From assembly GCA_934131695.1 (NCBI GenBank), contig CAKOZV010000007.1:1-52480 (forward strand): 52,480 nt of DNA. The letters run 5' to 3'. The notes below the pieces were generated by a model, which saw only the letters and a program-made list of their open reading frames with translations, had not been told where the DNA came from and ran no database searches. This DNA is from an uncultured Bacilli bacterium. GTDB taxonomy: Bacteria; Bacillota_I; Bacilli_A; RF39; UBA660. Of the stretch, positions 27,057 through 35,268 are shown in pieces; position 1 is the stretch's first letter, and every line of letters begins with the position of its first letter. A program made the translations under genes and the position numbers.

Positions 27057-28592
27057 CTATTTTTTCAAATGATAAATATATCTCTTCCCGTCTACTGTAT
27101 AAATTAAATCAATTTTATTTGCATCTTTTAGCGTTAGTGGAACTTTAAAGTACAATGAGTTACCAGTATAGTCTTTACCAATTGCATCAATACAATCTAT
27201 CTCACTACTAGTACCACCCTTATCTTCATATCTAATTTTAGCATACTTAGTTGAAAAGTCAACAAAAAGTTTTGAGTCAAAGTAATCACTTACATAATCA
27301 ATTTGTAATATTGCTTTATTATAAGAACTAACCGTATCTTCTAAAACACTACATCCATTAGGCAAGCATTTATATGAGTAGTATATAGCATTATCACCCA
27401 CTAAATAATTAGTAATTGTAAAGTCCTTATCACCAATTGATAGTTTTTCATTCATATTCGTTTCTAAACCCTTAGTTATTTTTTGATAATCATTTAGTTT
27501 AAGTTTTACTTTTCTTAATAAAAATGAGTTATCTAGTCCTTGATAGTATAAAGTATAATATCTATTTTTCCAGTTCTTATCAACACGATATATAAGAATA
27601 AAATCTTTAGTTTCATTATAATCAAAGGAAGAATTATCATATACTTTACCATAAGCAGAAAAATAGGTTTGATACTGAGGAACTCTTTCTCCTTCATTAC
27701 TTCTATTTACTAAATGAAATCTATCAATATACATCTTTCTCTTACCAGCTAAATTTTTAACAGATAATTTAACTATTACATAGGAATAATCCTTATCAAT
27801 TAAATCTCCATTATCCTTTCTATTAGTTATATAACTATCTTTAACTGTCATTTGGTAAAAGTTAGATTGAAATGTCTCATTTTCTTTATAAATCTTATGA
27901 AGAATACCAAAATAATAATAAGTATAACCTATTAGTACAACGATAATTATAGAAGCAATAGTATTTACAACAAATTTATGTTCAAAATAAAGATACTTTA
28001 AGCTTCTAATTAGTTTATTATATAATCTTTTAATTTTATCTTTATCAAACTCAAAATTTATTTCAAACTCTTCTCTATCTTCTTCTTTTATTTCCAAATA
28101 TTCTTCATCATTTTGAAAGCCAAATTTCTTAAGATCTATTCCTATCATTCTGATTATAAGTAGTAAGATAACAACAAATTGAGGAAGATAAGCAATAAAT
28201 AACAAATCTCTTCCAGCCATTATTTTGGTAATATCTGAAATATCATTATAAGTCATAAAGAAATTTCTAATGTACATCATTACTACTAATAAAAATACAT
28301 AGTCAAAGAATGGTAAAAGATAGGTTTTCCAGGGTTTCTTTTTATGCCTTAGTAATACCATTAATATTAGAAAGACTACCAAACAAAGAAGGATAACAAA
28401 AACAGGTAAAAATCCAATATATCCATTAATAGACTCTAACTCCGTATTATAACTTTCTGTTCTAATAAACTCACTTACAAAGCTTCTTAAAGCACTAGTC
28501 TTATAGAATATATAAAAACTAAGTCCTAATAATATAAGGTGGATTCTTTGAAAGTACTGTATCAAAAATGCATAAGGTTTTCTTAAAATCAT
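27057..28592 (-). CDS. Polytopic membrane protein, first gene of the array
   Basis: 511 residues. About five spans occur in the first 160 residues (for example YIGFLPVFVILLCLVVFLIL, YLLPFFDYVFLLVVMMY, LPQFVVILLLIIRMIG). An acidic cytosolic stretch (EEYLEIKEEDREEFEINFEF) and one more span at about 211-232 follow. The remainder is an extracellular beta-rich domain of 270 residues. No family is recognised. It directly follows the divergent promoter at 28626-28654, so it opens the operon. Confidence 0.7.
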   Translation of the reverse strand: MILRKPYAFLIQYFQRIHLILLGLSFYIFYKTSALRSFVSEFIRTESYNTELESINGYIGFLPVFVILLCLVVFLILMVLLRHKKKPWKTYLLPFFDYVFLLVVMMYIRNFFMTYNDISDITKIMAGRDLLFIAYLPQFVVILLLIIRMIGIDLKKFGFQNDEEYLEIKEEDREEFEINFEFDKDKIKRLYNKLIRSLKYLYFEHKFVVNTIASIIIVVLIGYTYYYFGILHKIYKENETFQSNFYQMTVKDSYITNRKDNGDLIDKDYSYVIVKLSVKNLAGKRKMYIDRFHLVNRSNEGERVPQYQTYFSAYGKVYDNSSFDYNETKDFILIYRVDKNWKNRYYTLYYQGLDNSFLLRKVKLKLNDYQKITKGLETNMNEKLSIGDKDFTITNYLVGDNAIYYSYKCLPNGCSVLEDTVSSYNKAILQIDYVSDYFDSKLFVDFSTKYAKIRYEDKGGTSSEIDCIDAIGKDYTGNSLYFKVPLTLKDANKIDLIYTVDGKRYIYHLKK

Positions 28593-28625
28593 CTAATCAA
28601 CACTCCCCTATTCTTTACTATTTAA

Positions 28626-28654
28626 AGTATAGCATGAATATTTTCAGATGTAAA
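28626..28654 (-). promoter_or_regulatory. Promoter of the secretion/pilus array
   Basis: TTTACA (28649-28654) and TATACT (28626-28631) on the minus strand, 17-bp spacing, 34 bp before the first gene. It is face to face with the promoter of the divergent lipoprotein gene. Confidence 0.7.
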
Positions 28655-28657
28655 TTA

Positions 28658-28687
28658 TTTACAAATACTATTTTTTACTGTTATAAT
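28658..28687 (+). promoter_or_regulatory. Promoter of the thioredoxin-like lipoprotein gene
   Basis: TTTACA (28658-28663) and TATAAT (28682-28687), 18-bp spacing, 21 bp before the ATG. The two divergent promoters are back to back within 62 bp, so one regulator could control both. Confidence 0.7.
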
Positions 28688-28708
28688 TATTTTCGAGGTG
28701 TAAGTTTA

Positions 28709-29128
28709 ATGAAGAGAAAAGGTATTATTCTTTTAACGATTTTTATTGGTATTTTATTTCTAACTGGCTGTTCTAGTAATTTAAACACAGTAAAAGAAAT
28801 TGATTTTGCTACCTTACAAAGTAAGATAGATAACAAAGAAACATTTATCTTAGAAATTATCCAAACAGGATGTTCTCATTGTGAAGAATTCTCTCCCAGA
28901 TTTAGAAGAGTTTTAGGTGAATATGATTTAACTGGATATTCAATTAATTTATCTAATTTAACTGAGGAAGAAAAAGACAAACTTTATGAAATAACCGAAG
29001 TCGACGGAACGCCAACTGTCTGCTTCTTTAAAAAAGGTAATGAAGAAGTAATGAACAAAATAGTTGGAGCAGTTAGTAACAAGGAAGTAGTTAACAAGTT
29101 AAAAGATACTAAATATATAAAGAATTAA
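28709..29128 (+). CDS. Thioredoxin-like CxxC lipoprotein
   Basis: 139 residues from the ATG at 28709 (GAGGTG upstream). The N-terminus MKRKGIILLTIFIGILFLTG followed by Cys is a lipoprotein signal with lipobox LTGC. The domain has the redox motif CSHC within QTGCSHCEEF, and the cis-Pro segment GTPTVCFF, both typical of the thioredoxin fold. It should act outside the membrane on disulphides. It is the only plus-strand gene in this part and diverges from the array, whose products include several Cys-rich exported proteins, which are plausible clients. Confidence 0.9.
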   Translation: MKRKGIILLTIFIGILFLTGCSSNLNTVKEIDFATLQSKIDNKETFILEIIQTGCSHCEEFSPRFRRVLGEYDLTGYSINLSNLTEEEKDKLYEITEVDGTPTVCFFKKGNEEVMNKIVGAVSNKEVVNKLKDTKYIKN

Positions 29129-29129
29129 G

Positions 29130-29200
29130 TACTAGCTTAAACACTAGTATTTTTATTATGAAAAAAAACTTGATAAATTATTTTTTACCAAGTTTTTTAA
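29130..29200. terminator. Convergent terminators between lipoprotein and BspA-like genes
   Basis: A first small hairpin (TACTAG-cttaaaca-CTAGTA, 29130-29149) is followed by TTTTTATT for the plus gene. A second, with AAAACTTG (29165-29172) pairing with CAAGTTTT (29189-29196), has A and T tracts on both sides and can serve both strands. Confidence 0.7.
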
Positions 29201-29212
29201 TTAATTGTTATT

Positions 29213-30874
29213 TTATACAATGGTTACATGGTCTGTTCCACAACCATCAAACATATATGTTATATTAGTAGATGAACCGATTACCCATTTACTAGAAACT
29301 GTTATTTCAGTTAATTTTGAACATCCATTAAACATCTCACTCATATTTGTTACATTTGATGTATCAAAACTTGTTAAATCTAAGCTTGTTAAACTAGAGC
29401 AACCAGCAAACATTCCCTCTCCCATTTGATTTCTATATCCCATTGTTGTAACATTACTAGTATCCCAAGTAGAGATATTTAATTTTGTTAAACTTTTACA
29501 TTCAAAGAATACACCATTCATATTTGTTACTTGTGATGTGTCAAAATTGCTTAAATCCAAACTGGTTAAAGAGTGACAACTAGCAAACATACGAGATAAA
29601 TCAGTTACTTTTGAAGTATTAAAATTTGATACATCTAAATTTGTTAAATTATTACAATTTCTAAACATATTGCTCATATCCGTTACTTTTGAGGTATCAA
29701 AATTGTCTATAACAAGGGATGTTAAGTTTTGACAAGCTGAAAACATAGATTTCATATTAACAACATTTGACGTATCAAAGCTACTTACATTAAGTGATTT
29801 CAAACTAGTACAACGTAAAAACATTTCAGACATATTTATTACACTCGAAGTATCAAAATTGCTCAAATTTAAGTTTGTTAAACTGCCGCTTCCCGAAAAC
29901 ATTCTACTCATATCTGTTGTTTTTGAAGTATCAAATGCTGACAAGTCAATAGAAGTTATAGCATCAAAGTGACTAAAGTAGTTTACCATACTTTCATTTG
30001 CAATGATTCCTTCTTTTCCACCTATTGTTACTTTATAAGTTCCATTTCCTGTTCCATCATCTTCAGAATAAGCCATTACTGAACCGTCTCTAGCCTCTGA
30101 TAAATCCCAACTTTCTATAGCAGTAGTTGGTACTTCATTATCATTCTTTGTTACTATTGATGTAGTTTTTAGCCAATAATCACTTGTATGAAAATCTGTT
30201 TCTGGAGGGTTATCATTTTCAAGATCAGATGCTGTTGCATAAGCTTTCAACTTACTACCTTTTGGTTCTTCTTTTACTTTTCCATAGACATTTACTCTAA
30301 CACTGAATGATAAATCTCCTCCATCTCCTTGTTGATTATATGACTCATCTACATACATTCTAAGACGATATTTATTAGTTTCACTTGAACTCATCGTACC
30401 TGTTGCTAGACTCATCATTCCAGATGGTCTTCCCGTTTTTGTATTTTCACTTGTCTTTACTGTAAATACTTTAGGTGCCATTACTTGTGATTCATTATTA
30501 CTATCATCTAATTTAGTTAGATAAAGTTTAATATACTTTCCATCTATCTTCTTAGATGCTGTTGTTATATCTTCGGCTGCTATCTCCCAGTTGATATTAG
30601 TAGTACCAGTGATTGCTGATTTAACTGTGAAGTCTAGATACTCTCCTTCTGTTAATCTTACCTTTCCAGTAGCATCTGTTGTTGGTAATGCTCCTGTCAT
30701 ATTGATAACATTATCTGACTCAGTATATTCCATCGTTATAGCACCTGTTGTAATAGTATTTAATTTACTACCAGGTCCATTGAACTGAAATGCTGCATAA
30801 CTGATTCCTACTATCATTAGAACTAATACTAAAGTTAGTCCAATTGATAGAATTAATTGTTTTTTATTATTCAT
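29213..30874 (-). CDS. BspA-like surface protein with DUF285-type repeats
   Basis: 553 residues. A signal anchor (about 8-28, then SYAAFQF) leads to a beta-rich domain of about 190 residues with ITTGAITMEYTES, resembling the TasA/camelysin type N-terminus seen in gut Firmicutes. The C-terminal half consists of about nine 23-25 residue repeats of the form LxxLDLSNFDTSxVTDMSxMF, the bacterial-lipoprotein DUF285/BspA-like leucine-rich repeat. Such proteins bind host or bacterial surfaces. No cell-wall anchor motif is seen at its end. It has a long leader with two terminator-like hairpins (30910-31123). Confidence 0.88.
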   Translation of the reverse strand: MNNKKQLILSIGLTLVLVLMIVGISYAAFQFNGPGSKLNTITTGAITMEYTESDNVINMTGALPTTDATGKVRLTEGEYLDFTVKSAITGTTNINWEIAAEDITTASKKIDGKYIKLYLTKLDDSNNESQVMAPKVFTVKTSENTKTGRPSGMMSLATGTMSSSETNKYRLRMYVDESYNQQGDGGDLSFSVRVNVYGKVKEEPKGSKLKAYATASDLENDNPPETDFHTSDYWLKTTSIVTKNDNEVPTTAIESWDLSEARDGSVMAYSEDDGTGNGTYKVTIGGKEGIIANESMVNYFSHFDAITSIDLSAFDTSKTTDMSRMFSGSGSLTNLNLSNFDTSSVINMSEMFLRCTSLKSLNVSSFDTSNVVNMKSMFSACQNLTSLVIDNFDTSKVTDMSNMFRNCNNLTNLDVSNFNTSKVTDLSRMFASCHSLTSLDLSNFDTSQVTNMNGVFFECKSLTKLNISTWDTSNVTTMGYRNQMGEGMFAGCSSLTSLDLTSFDTSNVTNMSEMFNGCSKLTEITVSSKWVIGSSTNITYMFDGCGTDHVTIV

Positions 30875-30909
30875 TTTTTCATCCTCACTCCTTCTTTTTT
30901 ATTTACACT

Positions 30910-31123
30910 AAAAAAACAAGATACATATTACTACCTTGTTATTAGTGCATGATAAAAAAAGATAGAGTTACTGTCTAATGTCACCCCCCCCCATATTAAC
31001 TGTTGGTTAACTAAAAAGGTGCTTATACTTGTTGATTGACAAATTAAAATATGCATCATAAGTAACACCTATCCTTTCTTATCTTATAACTAAATTCTAT
31101 CACAGAGTGGCGTGATTATTCAA
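30910..31123 (-). promoter_or_regulatory. Promoter and attenuator-like leader of the BspA-like gene
   Basis: A promoter TTGAAT (31118-31123)/TAGAAT (31094-31099), 18-bp spacing, starts a leader of about 215 nt. The leader holds a hairpin with AGGTG...CACCT arms (31012-31070) followed by TTTTTAG. It also holds a 9-G tract (30984-30992) and a second hairpin AACAAGGTA...TATCTTGTT (30915-30940) followed by TTTTTTTAG, 35 nt before the ATG. A 42-codon frame (30931-31059) crosses both. The 312-bp gap holds no other gene. Confidence 0.55.
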
Positions 31124-31186
31124 CTGTTTTTTGATTTATGATAATAATGTGTTCTTTTACTTTTACAATTCACCTTATGATAATAA

Positions 31187-32095
31187 TCATAACAACATAG
31201 TAAGTTCTTTTTTACTTAAACCAGTATACTTCATTATTTTATCTAAGGATTCTTTCCCTTGAAGCATTATTTTTGCTATAGCCAGTTTTTCTTTATTTGC
31301 TCCAGTTTTTTCTCCTTCAGCCAGTCCCAAGGTTTTTCCTTCAGCTAGTCCCAAGGTTTTTCCTTCAGCTAGTCCCAAAGTTTTGCCCTCGGCTAATCCA
31401 TCATCTCTGCCACTAGCATATTCAGAGTTTTTCTCTTTTCTAATAACTGCTTCATAGTCATAGTAAGCATTAAATTCATCATTTAATTTTAGTTTTTCAA
31501 GTTCGCTCATTAATATTAATCCCTCCTTATAGTTTCCTACTATTTCTTTTAATTCTTCCATGCTCTCATTGGTTAAAATAGAACACAGTGTAGCAAGCTC
31601 ATTCTTACCATTATACTTAATGCCTTTAAAGTTACCGAGATATATCTCATAACTTTCCACACCATCTATTTTAGTATGATAAACATTATCTCTAAAACTG
31701 TAAGTGACTAACTTAGCATCTTTCTTTTCAAAGTAAGAATTGTTTAGACTTATTTGCACGACTTTTCTAGCCTTGTAACTATCTCCAACATCATATCCAC
31801 TGCCTGCTAATCTAAATAGATAATTATATTGTTTTCTTCTTGTCCAGGTTGTCACTTCATAATTAACTTCTAGATTAACAATGGTAGAATCTTTCTTAAA
31901 TAATAAATCAAGCCGATAATCTTTTATATGATTACCAGTATTTAACTCTTGATCTATTAACGTATAATCACTAAGATCTATACCAGTTGCCAAATAAATA
32001 AGCCTATAGATGATATACCTTGTATCAGTACTCTTTACTAAATACTTTATAGTAGTATCGTATAATGGTTTTATAAATTTTTCTGTCTTGGCCAT
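31187..32095 (-). CDS. PD-(D/E)XK nuclease-family (Rpn/transposase-like) protein, complete
   Basis: 302 residues from the ATG at 32095, which has AAGGAGGG just upstream; in-frame codons further up (to 32164) lie in the leader and are not likely used. The N-terminal two thirds carry the nuclease-like core (YRLDLLFKKD, NLEVNYEVTTW). The C-terminus has three identical GLAEGKTL units and a fourth variant, a helical repeat common in this family, then a short helical end. Members are called Rpn or PDDEXK_2 and promote recombination or transposition. A truncated view of a second copy lies at the window start. Confidence 0.85.
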   Translation of the reverse strand: MAKTEKFIKPLYDTTIKYLVKSTDTRYIIYRLIYLATGIDLSDYTLIDQELNTGNHIKDYRLDLLFKKDSTIVNLEVNYEVTTWTRRKQYNYLFRLAGSGYDVGDSYKARKVVQISLNNSYFEKKDAKLVTYSFRDNVYHTKIDGVESYEIYLGNFKGIKYNGKNELATLCSILTNESMEELKEIVGNYKEGLILMSELEKLKLNDEFNAYYDYEAVIRKEKNSEYASGRDDGLAEGKTLGLAEGKTLGLAEGKTLGLAEGEKTGANKEKLAIAKIMLQGKESLDKIMKYTGLSKKELTMLL

Positions 32096-32358
32096 ATGCC
32101 CTCCTTTCTCCCGAACAAGTAGATAAAGGATAACAGATATGTATATCACTTTGCAAACAGCCAATTTTCAAAATTCACCCTTCAAAATTAGGTGTTTTAT
32201 TAAATAGGGCCCCTCAATTTAGTAAATTCAGGGTATATTTTTACCTGGATTTGCAAAATTAGCATCTAACAAAAAAATTTTCAATTATTTTATATCATAG
32301 GTACTTATCTATTACTACAGTTCTAGAATAATTTATTAAAATTTTAACTTTTCCCGTA
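31626..32358. repeat. Right copy of the direct repeat, intron-free
   Basis: Aligns with 1-728. The upstream part (32096-32358, about 260 bp) has no gene. It carries the conserved leader with weaker hairpins than the left copy, and ends at TACGGG next to the typA terminator. At the left copy the matching position is split by the group II intron. Confidence 0.85.
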
Positions 32359-32375
32359 CTAATTATTTTAGTCAC

Positions 32376-32405
32376 AAAAAAAGGCAGGGATAATTAATCC
32401 CTGTC
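32376..32405 (-). terminator. typA terminator
   Basis: GACAGGGAT-taatt-ATCCCTGCC on the minus strand followed by seven T. It ends the typA transcript 14 bp past the stop. Confidence 0.9.
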
Positions 32406-32418
32406 TAGTAGTAAATTA

Positions 32419-34233
32419 CTACTTTTTCTTTTTAGCATCAAATTTTTTTCTTTCTTCAGTATTTAGTATCTTCTTACGAAGTCTAATATTATTAGGAGTT
32501 ACTTCTATTAACTCATCAGAATTGATATAATCAAGAGCATATTCAAGTGTTATCGGACGAGGTCTTTTTAAGACAACTGTATGGTCACTTCCAGCAGCTC
32601 TTGTATTAGTTAATTGCTTACCTTTAGTAACATTAACTGCTAAATCGTTATCACGATTACATTCACCAATAATCATTCCTTCATATACTTCACAACCTGG
32701 TTCAATAAACATAATACCACGGTCTTCTAAGTTTCCGATTGAGTAGGCGGTTGCTTGCCCACTATCAACTGATACTAATACACCTAGTTTTCTCTCACCA
32801 ATATCTACACTCTCATATGGTTCATAAGATGAGAATGTATGGTTTATTATTCCATATCCCTTAGTCATAGTCATGAAGTCAGTCATAAAACCGATTAATC
32901 CACGAGATGGAATTTTATAGTTAAGTCTTACTTGATTTTCAAAGTTTTCCATGTTCTGTAGATTTGCTCCACGTAGTCCTAATTGTTCAATAATAGAACC
33001 AACACAGTCTTCTGGTATTTCGATTTGTAAATCTTCCCATGGTTCATACTTAACACCATCTATTTCTTTAATAATTACTTTAGGTTTAGATACTTGAAGT
33101 TCAAATCCTTCACGACGCATATTTTCAATTAAGATACCTAAATGTAATTCACCACGTCCTGATACTAGGAAACTATCATTACTAGCTGTTTCTACTTTTA
33201 AACTAACATCTTTTTGTGTTTCTTTTAATAGTCTTTCTTCAATCTTACGAGCAGTTACTAATTTACCATCACGACCAACGAATGGTGATGTGTTAGCTCC
33301 AAATGTCATTTGTAGAGTTGGTTCATCTATATGTAAAACCGGTAGTGGTAAAACTTGTCCTTGATTACAAATAGTTTCTCCTACTGATATATCAGCAAGT
33401 CCAGCGATAGCTACTATATCTCCTGCTTCTGCATGGTCTATCTCTACTCTACTATAACCATAGTAACCGAATAGTTTTTGAATACGGAAAGCTTTAGTAG
33501 TACCATCTAATCTAACACAGTTTACCATCTCTCCTGTATGAATTTCACCATTATGGACACGACCAATACCAATTCTTCCAACAAATTCATTATAGTCAAG
33601 TAAAGCTGGTTGGAATTGTAACTCTTTTGTATTATCTCCACTAGGAGCTGGTATTTCACTAATAATTAAATCAAGTAATGGTTCAAAACCAGGTTTTTGG
33701 GTAGAAATATCATCTGATAAACTACAAGTCTCATTTAAAGCACTAGCATAAACAACTGGGAACTCTAATTGATTTTCATCAGCTCCTAGTTCAATAAATA
33801 AATCTAATACTTCATCTACTACTTTAGAACAACGAGCACTTGGTTTATCTACTTTATTAATTACAACGATAGGTTTTACTTTTGCTTCTAAAGCTTTCTT
33901 TAAAACGAATCTAGTTTGAGGCATAGCTCCCTCATAAGCATCTACTACTAATAATACCCCATCAACCATATTCATGATACGTTCAACTTCTCCACCAAAA
34001 TCAGCATGTCCTGGTGTATCTAAGATATTGATACGATAATCTTTATAGTCAAGAGCAGTAGTCTTAGCAAGAATAGTAATACCACGTTCTCTTTCTAAGG
34101 CATTTGAATCCATTGATACATTACTAACGTCTTCATTATCTCTAAACATACCTGATGTTTTTAAAATACCATCAACAAGGGTTGTTTTACCATGGTCAAC
34201 GTGAGCAATAATTGCTATATTTCTTTTTTTCAT
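32419..34233 (-). CDS. typA: Ribosome-associated GTPase TypA/BipA
   Basis: 604 residues, normal family length. G1 AHVDHGKTTL, G2 region RERGITI, G3 DTPGHADF, G4 NKVD and G5-like SAL are all present, followed by the EF-G-like domains (GRGELHLGILIENMRREGFE) and the TypA-specific C-terminus (SRGLIGFMTDFMTMTKGYG). It binds ribosomes and aids assembly or stress translation. Single gene with its own terminator, downstream of tsf. Confidence 0.97.
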   Translation of the reverse strand: MKKRNIAIIAHVDHGKTTLVDGILKTSGMFRDNEDVSNVSMDSNALERERGITILAKTTALDYKDYRINILDTPGHADFGGEVERIMNMVDGVLLVVDAYEGAMPQTRFVLKKALEAKVKPIVVINKVDKPSARCSKVVDEVLDLFIELGADENQLEFPVVYASALNETCSLSDDISTQKPGFEPLLDLIISEIPAPSGDNTKELQFQPALLDYNEFVGRIGIGRVHNGEIHTGEMVNCVRLDGTTKAFRIQKLFGYYGYSRVEIDHAEAGDIVAIAGLADISVGETICNQGQVLPLPVLHIDEPTLQMTFGANTSPFVGRDGKLVTARKIEERLLKETQKDVSLKVETASNDSFLVSGRGELHLGILIENMRREGFELQVSKPKVIIKEIDGVKYEPWEDLQIEIPEDCVGSIIEQLGLRGANLQNMENFENQVRLNYKIPSRGLIGFMTDFMTMTKGYGIINHTFSSYEPYESVDIGERKLGVLVSVDSGQATAYSIGNLEDRGIMFIEPGCEVYEGMIIGECNRDNDLAVNVTKGKQLTNTRAAGSDHTVVLKRPRPITLEYALDYINSDELIEVTPNNIRLRKKILNTEERKKFDAKKKK

Positions 34234-34301
34234 TTACATCACACTCCAAAATACGTTCTAAATTATATCATATCTTTTAAATAATTACTAGACCTGATAT
34301 T

Positions 34302-34333
34302 AAAATAGCACTGATTTTTAATTAATCAGTACT
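34302..34333 (-). terminator. Terminator of the rpsB-tsf unit
   Basis: AGTACTGATT and AATCAGTGCT pair on the minus strand around a 7-nt loop, followed by ATTTTAAT. The T-tract is short, so strength is uncertain. Confidence 0.6.
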
Positions 34334-34356
34334 ATTAATAGATTCCCTAATGCTAA

Positions 34357-35235
34357 CTACTTAGCATTATTTATTTGACTCATTACTTCATCAGCAAAGT
34401 TTTCTTCTTTTTTCTCAATTCCTTCACCTACAGCATAACGAATCATTGAAACGATTGATCCACCATTATTCTTAACGAATGTACCTACGTTTACACTAGA
34501 ATCTTTAATGAATTCTTGTTCTTCAAGACAAATTTCTTTATAGAATTTGTTAAGTCTTCCAGTAACCATTTTTTCTGCTATATCAGCTGGTTTTCCTTCA
34601 TTCATAACTTGTTCTTTAATTACTTTACTTTCATGATCAACCATATCAGCTGGTACATCACTACGAGTTGCACAAACTGGAGCCATAGCTGCTACATGCA
34701 TAGCAACGTCTTTTGCTTCTTCTTCACTTGTATTAGCAAGTACTACTAAAGCACCAATCTTTCCACCCATATGTAAGTAACTACCAAATACTTCATTGTC
34801 ACTTTTTTCTACTAATTCATGACGACGGAAAGATAATTTTTCTCCAATCTTAGCAGTTAGAGCAACTAACTTAGCTTCAATTGTTTCTCCATTATCATCA
34901 AATGATAATACTTCTTCATGAGTTTTTAAGTTATTAGCTAAAATAGTATTAGCTAGATAATCAACAAAGTTTGTAAATTCTTCATTCTTAGCAACAAAGT
35001 CAGTTTCAGAATTAACTTCTAGAATAACTGCTTTATTACCATCAGTTACTATTTTACAAAGTCCTTCAGCAGCAACACGACTAGCTTTTTTCTCAGCCTT
35101 ACTGATTCCTTTTTCTCTTAACCAATCAACTGCTTCACTCATGTTTCCATTAGTAGCTTCTAGAGCTTTCTTACAATCAAGCATTCCAGCTCCAGTTTTA
35201 TCTCTTAGTTCTTTTACATCACTTGCTTTAAACAT
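34357..35235 (-). CDS. tsf: Elongation factor Ts
   Basis: 292 residues. The opening KELRDKTGAGMLDCKKALE, and TDFVAKNEEF with the following helical core, are the EF-Ts signature. It exchanges GDP on EF-Tu. It follows rpsB by 33 bp in the conserved rpsB-tsf order. Confidence 0.97.
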   Translation of the reverse strand: MFKASDVKELRDKTGAGMLDCKKALEATNGNMSEAVDWLREKGISKAEKKASRVAAEGLCKIVTDGNKAVILEVNSETDFVAKNEEFTNFVDYLANTILANNLKTHEEVLSFDDNGETIEAKLVALTAKIGEKLSFRRHELVEKSDNEVFGSYLHMGGKIGALVVLANTSEEEAKDVAMHVAAMAPVCATRSDVPADMVDHESKVIKEQVMNEGKPADIAEKMVTGRLNKFYKEICLEEQEFIKDSSVNVGTFVKNNGGSIVSMIRYAVGEGIEKKEENFADEVMSQINNAK

Positions 35236-35268
35236 AATTATTCCTCTTTCTTTATAAATAATTGATTA

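Noticed and set aside
2632..28592. Interpretation as a complete conjugative element
   Set aside because: No relaxase, origin of transfer, replication gene or integrase is visible in the window, so conjugation cannot be claimed.
29213..30000. Regular ~75-bp periodicity considered as a CRISPR array
   Set aside because: The period is that of 25-codon DUF285 repeats in an open reading frame; there are no identical short repeats with unique spacers.
31136..31187. Two copies of TTATGATAATAAT flanking the nuclease gene end
   Set aside because: Low-complexity AT sequence; no matching copy at the other element boundary, so not a credible target-site duplication.
31096..32164. Earlier in-frame start of the intact nuclease gene at 32164
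   Set aside because: The extra 23 codons have no ribosome site and lie in the conserved leader, while AAGGAGGG precedes the ATG at 32095.
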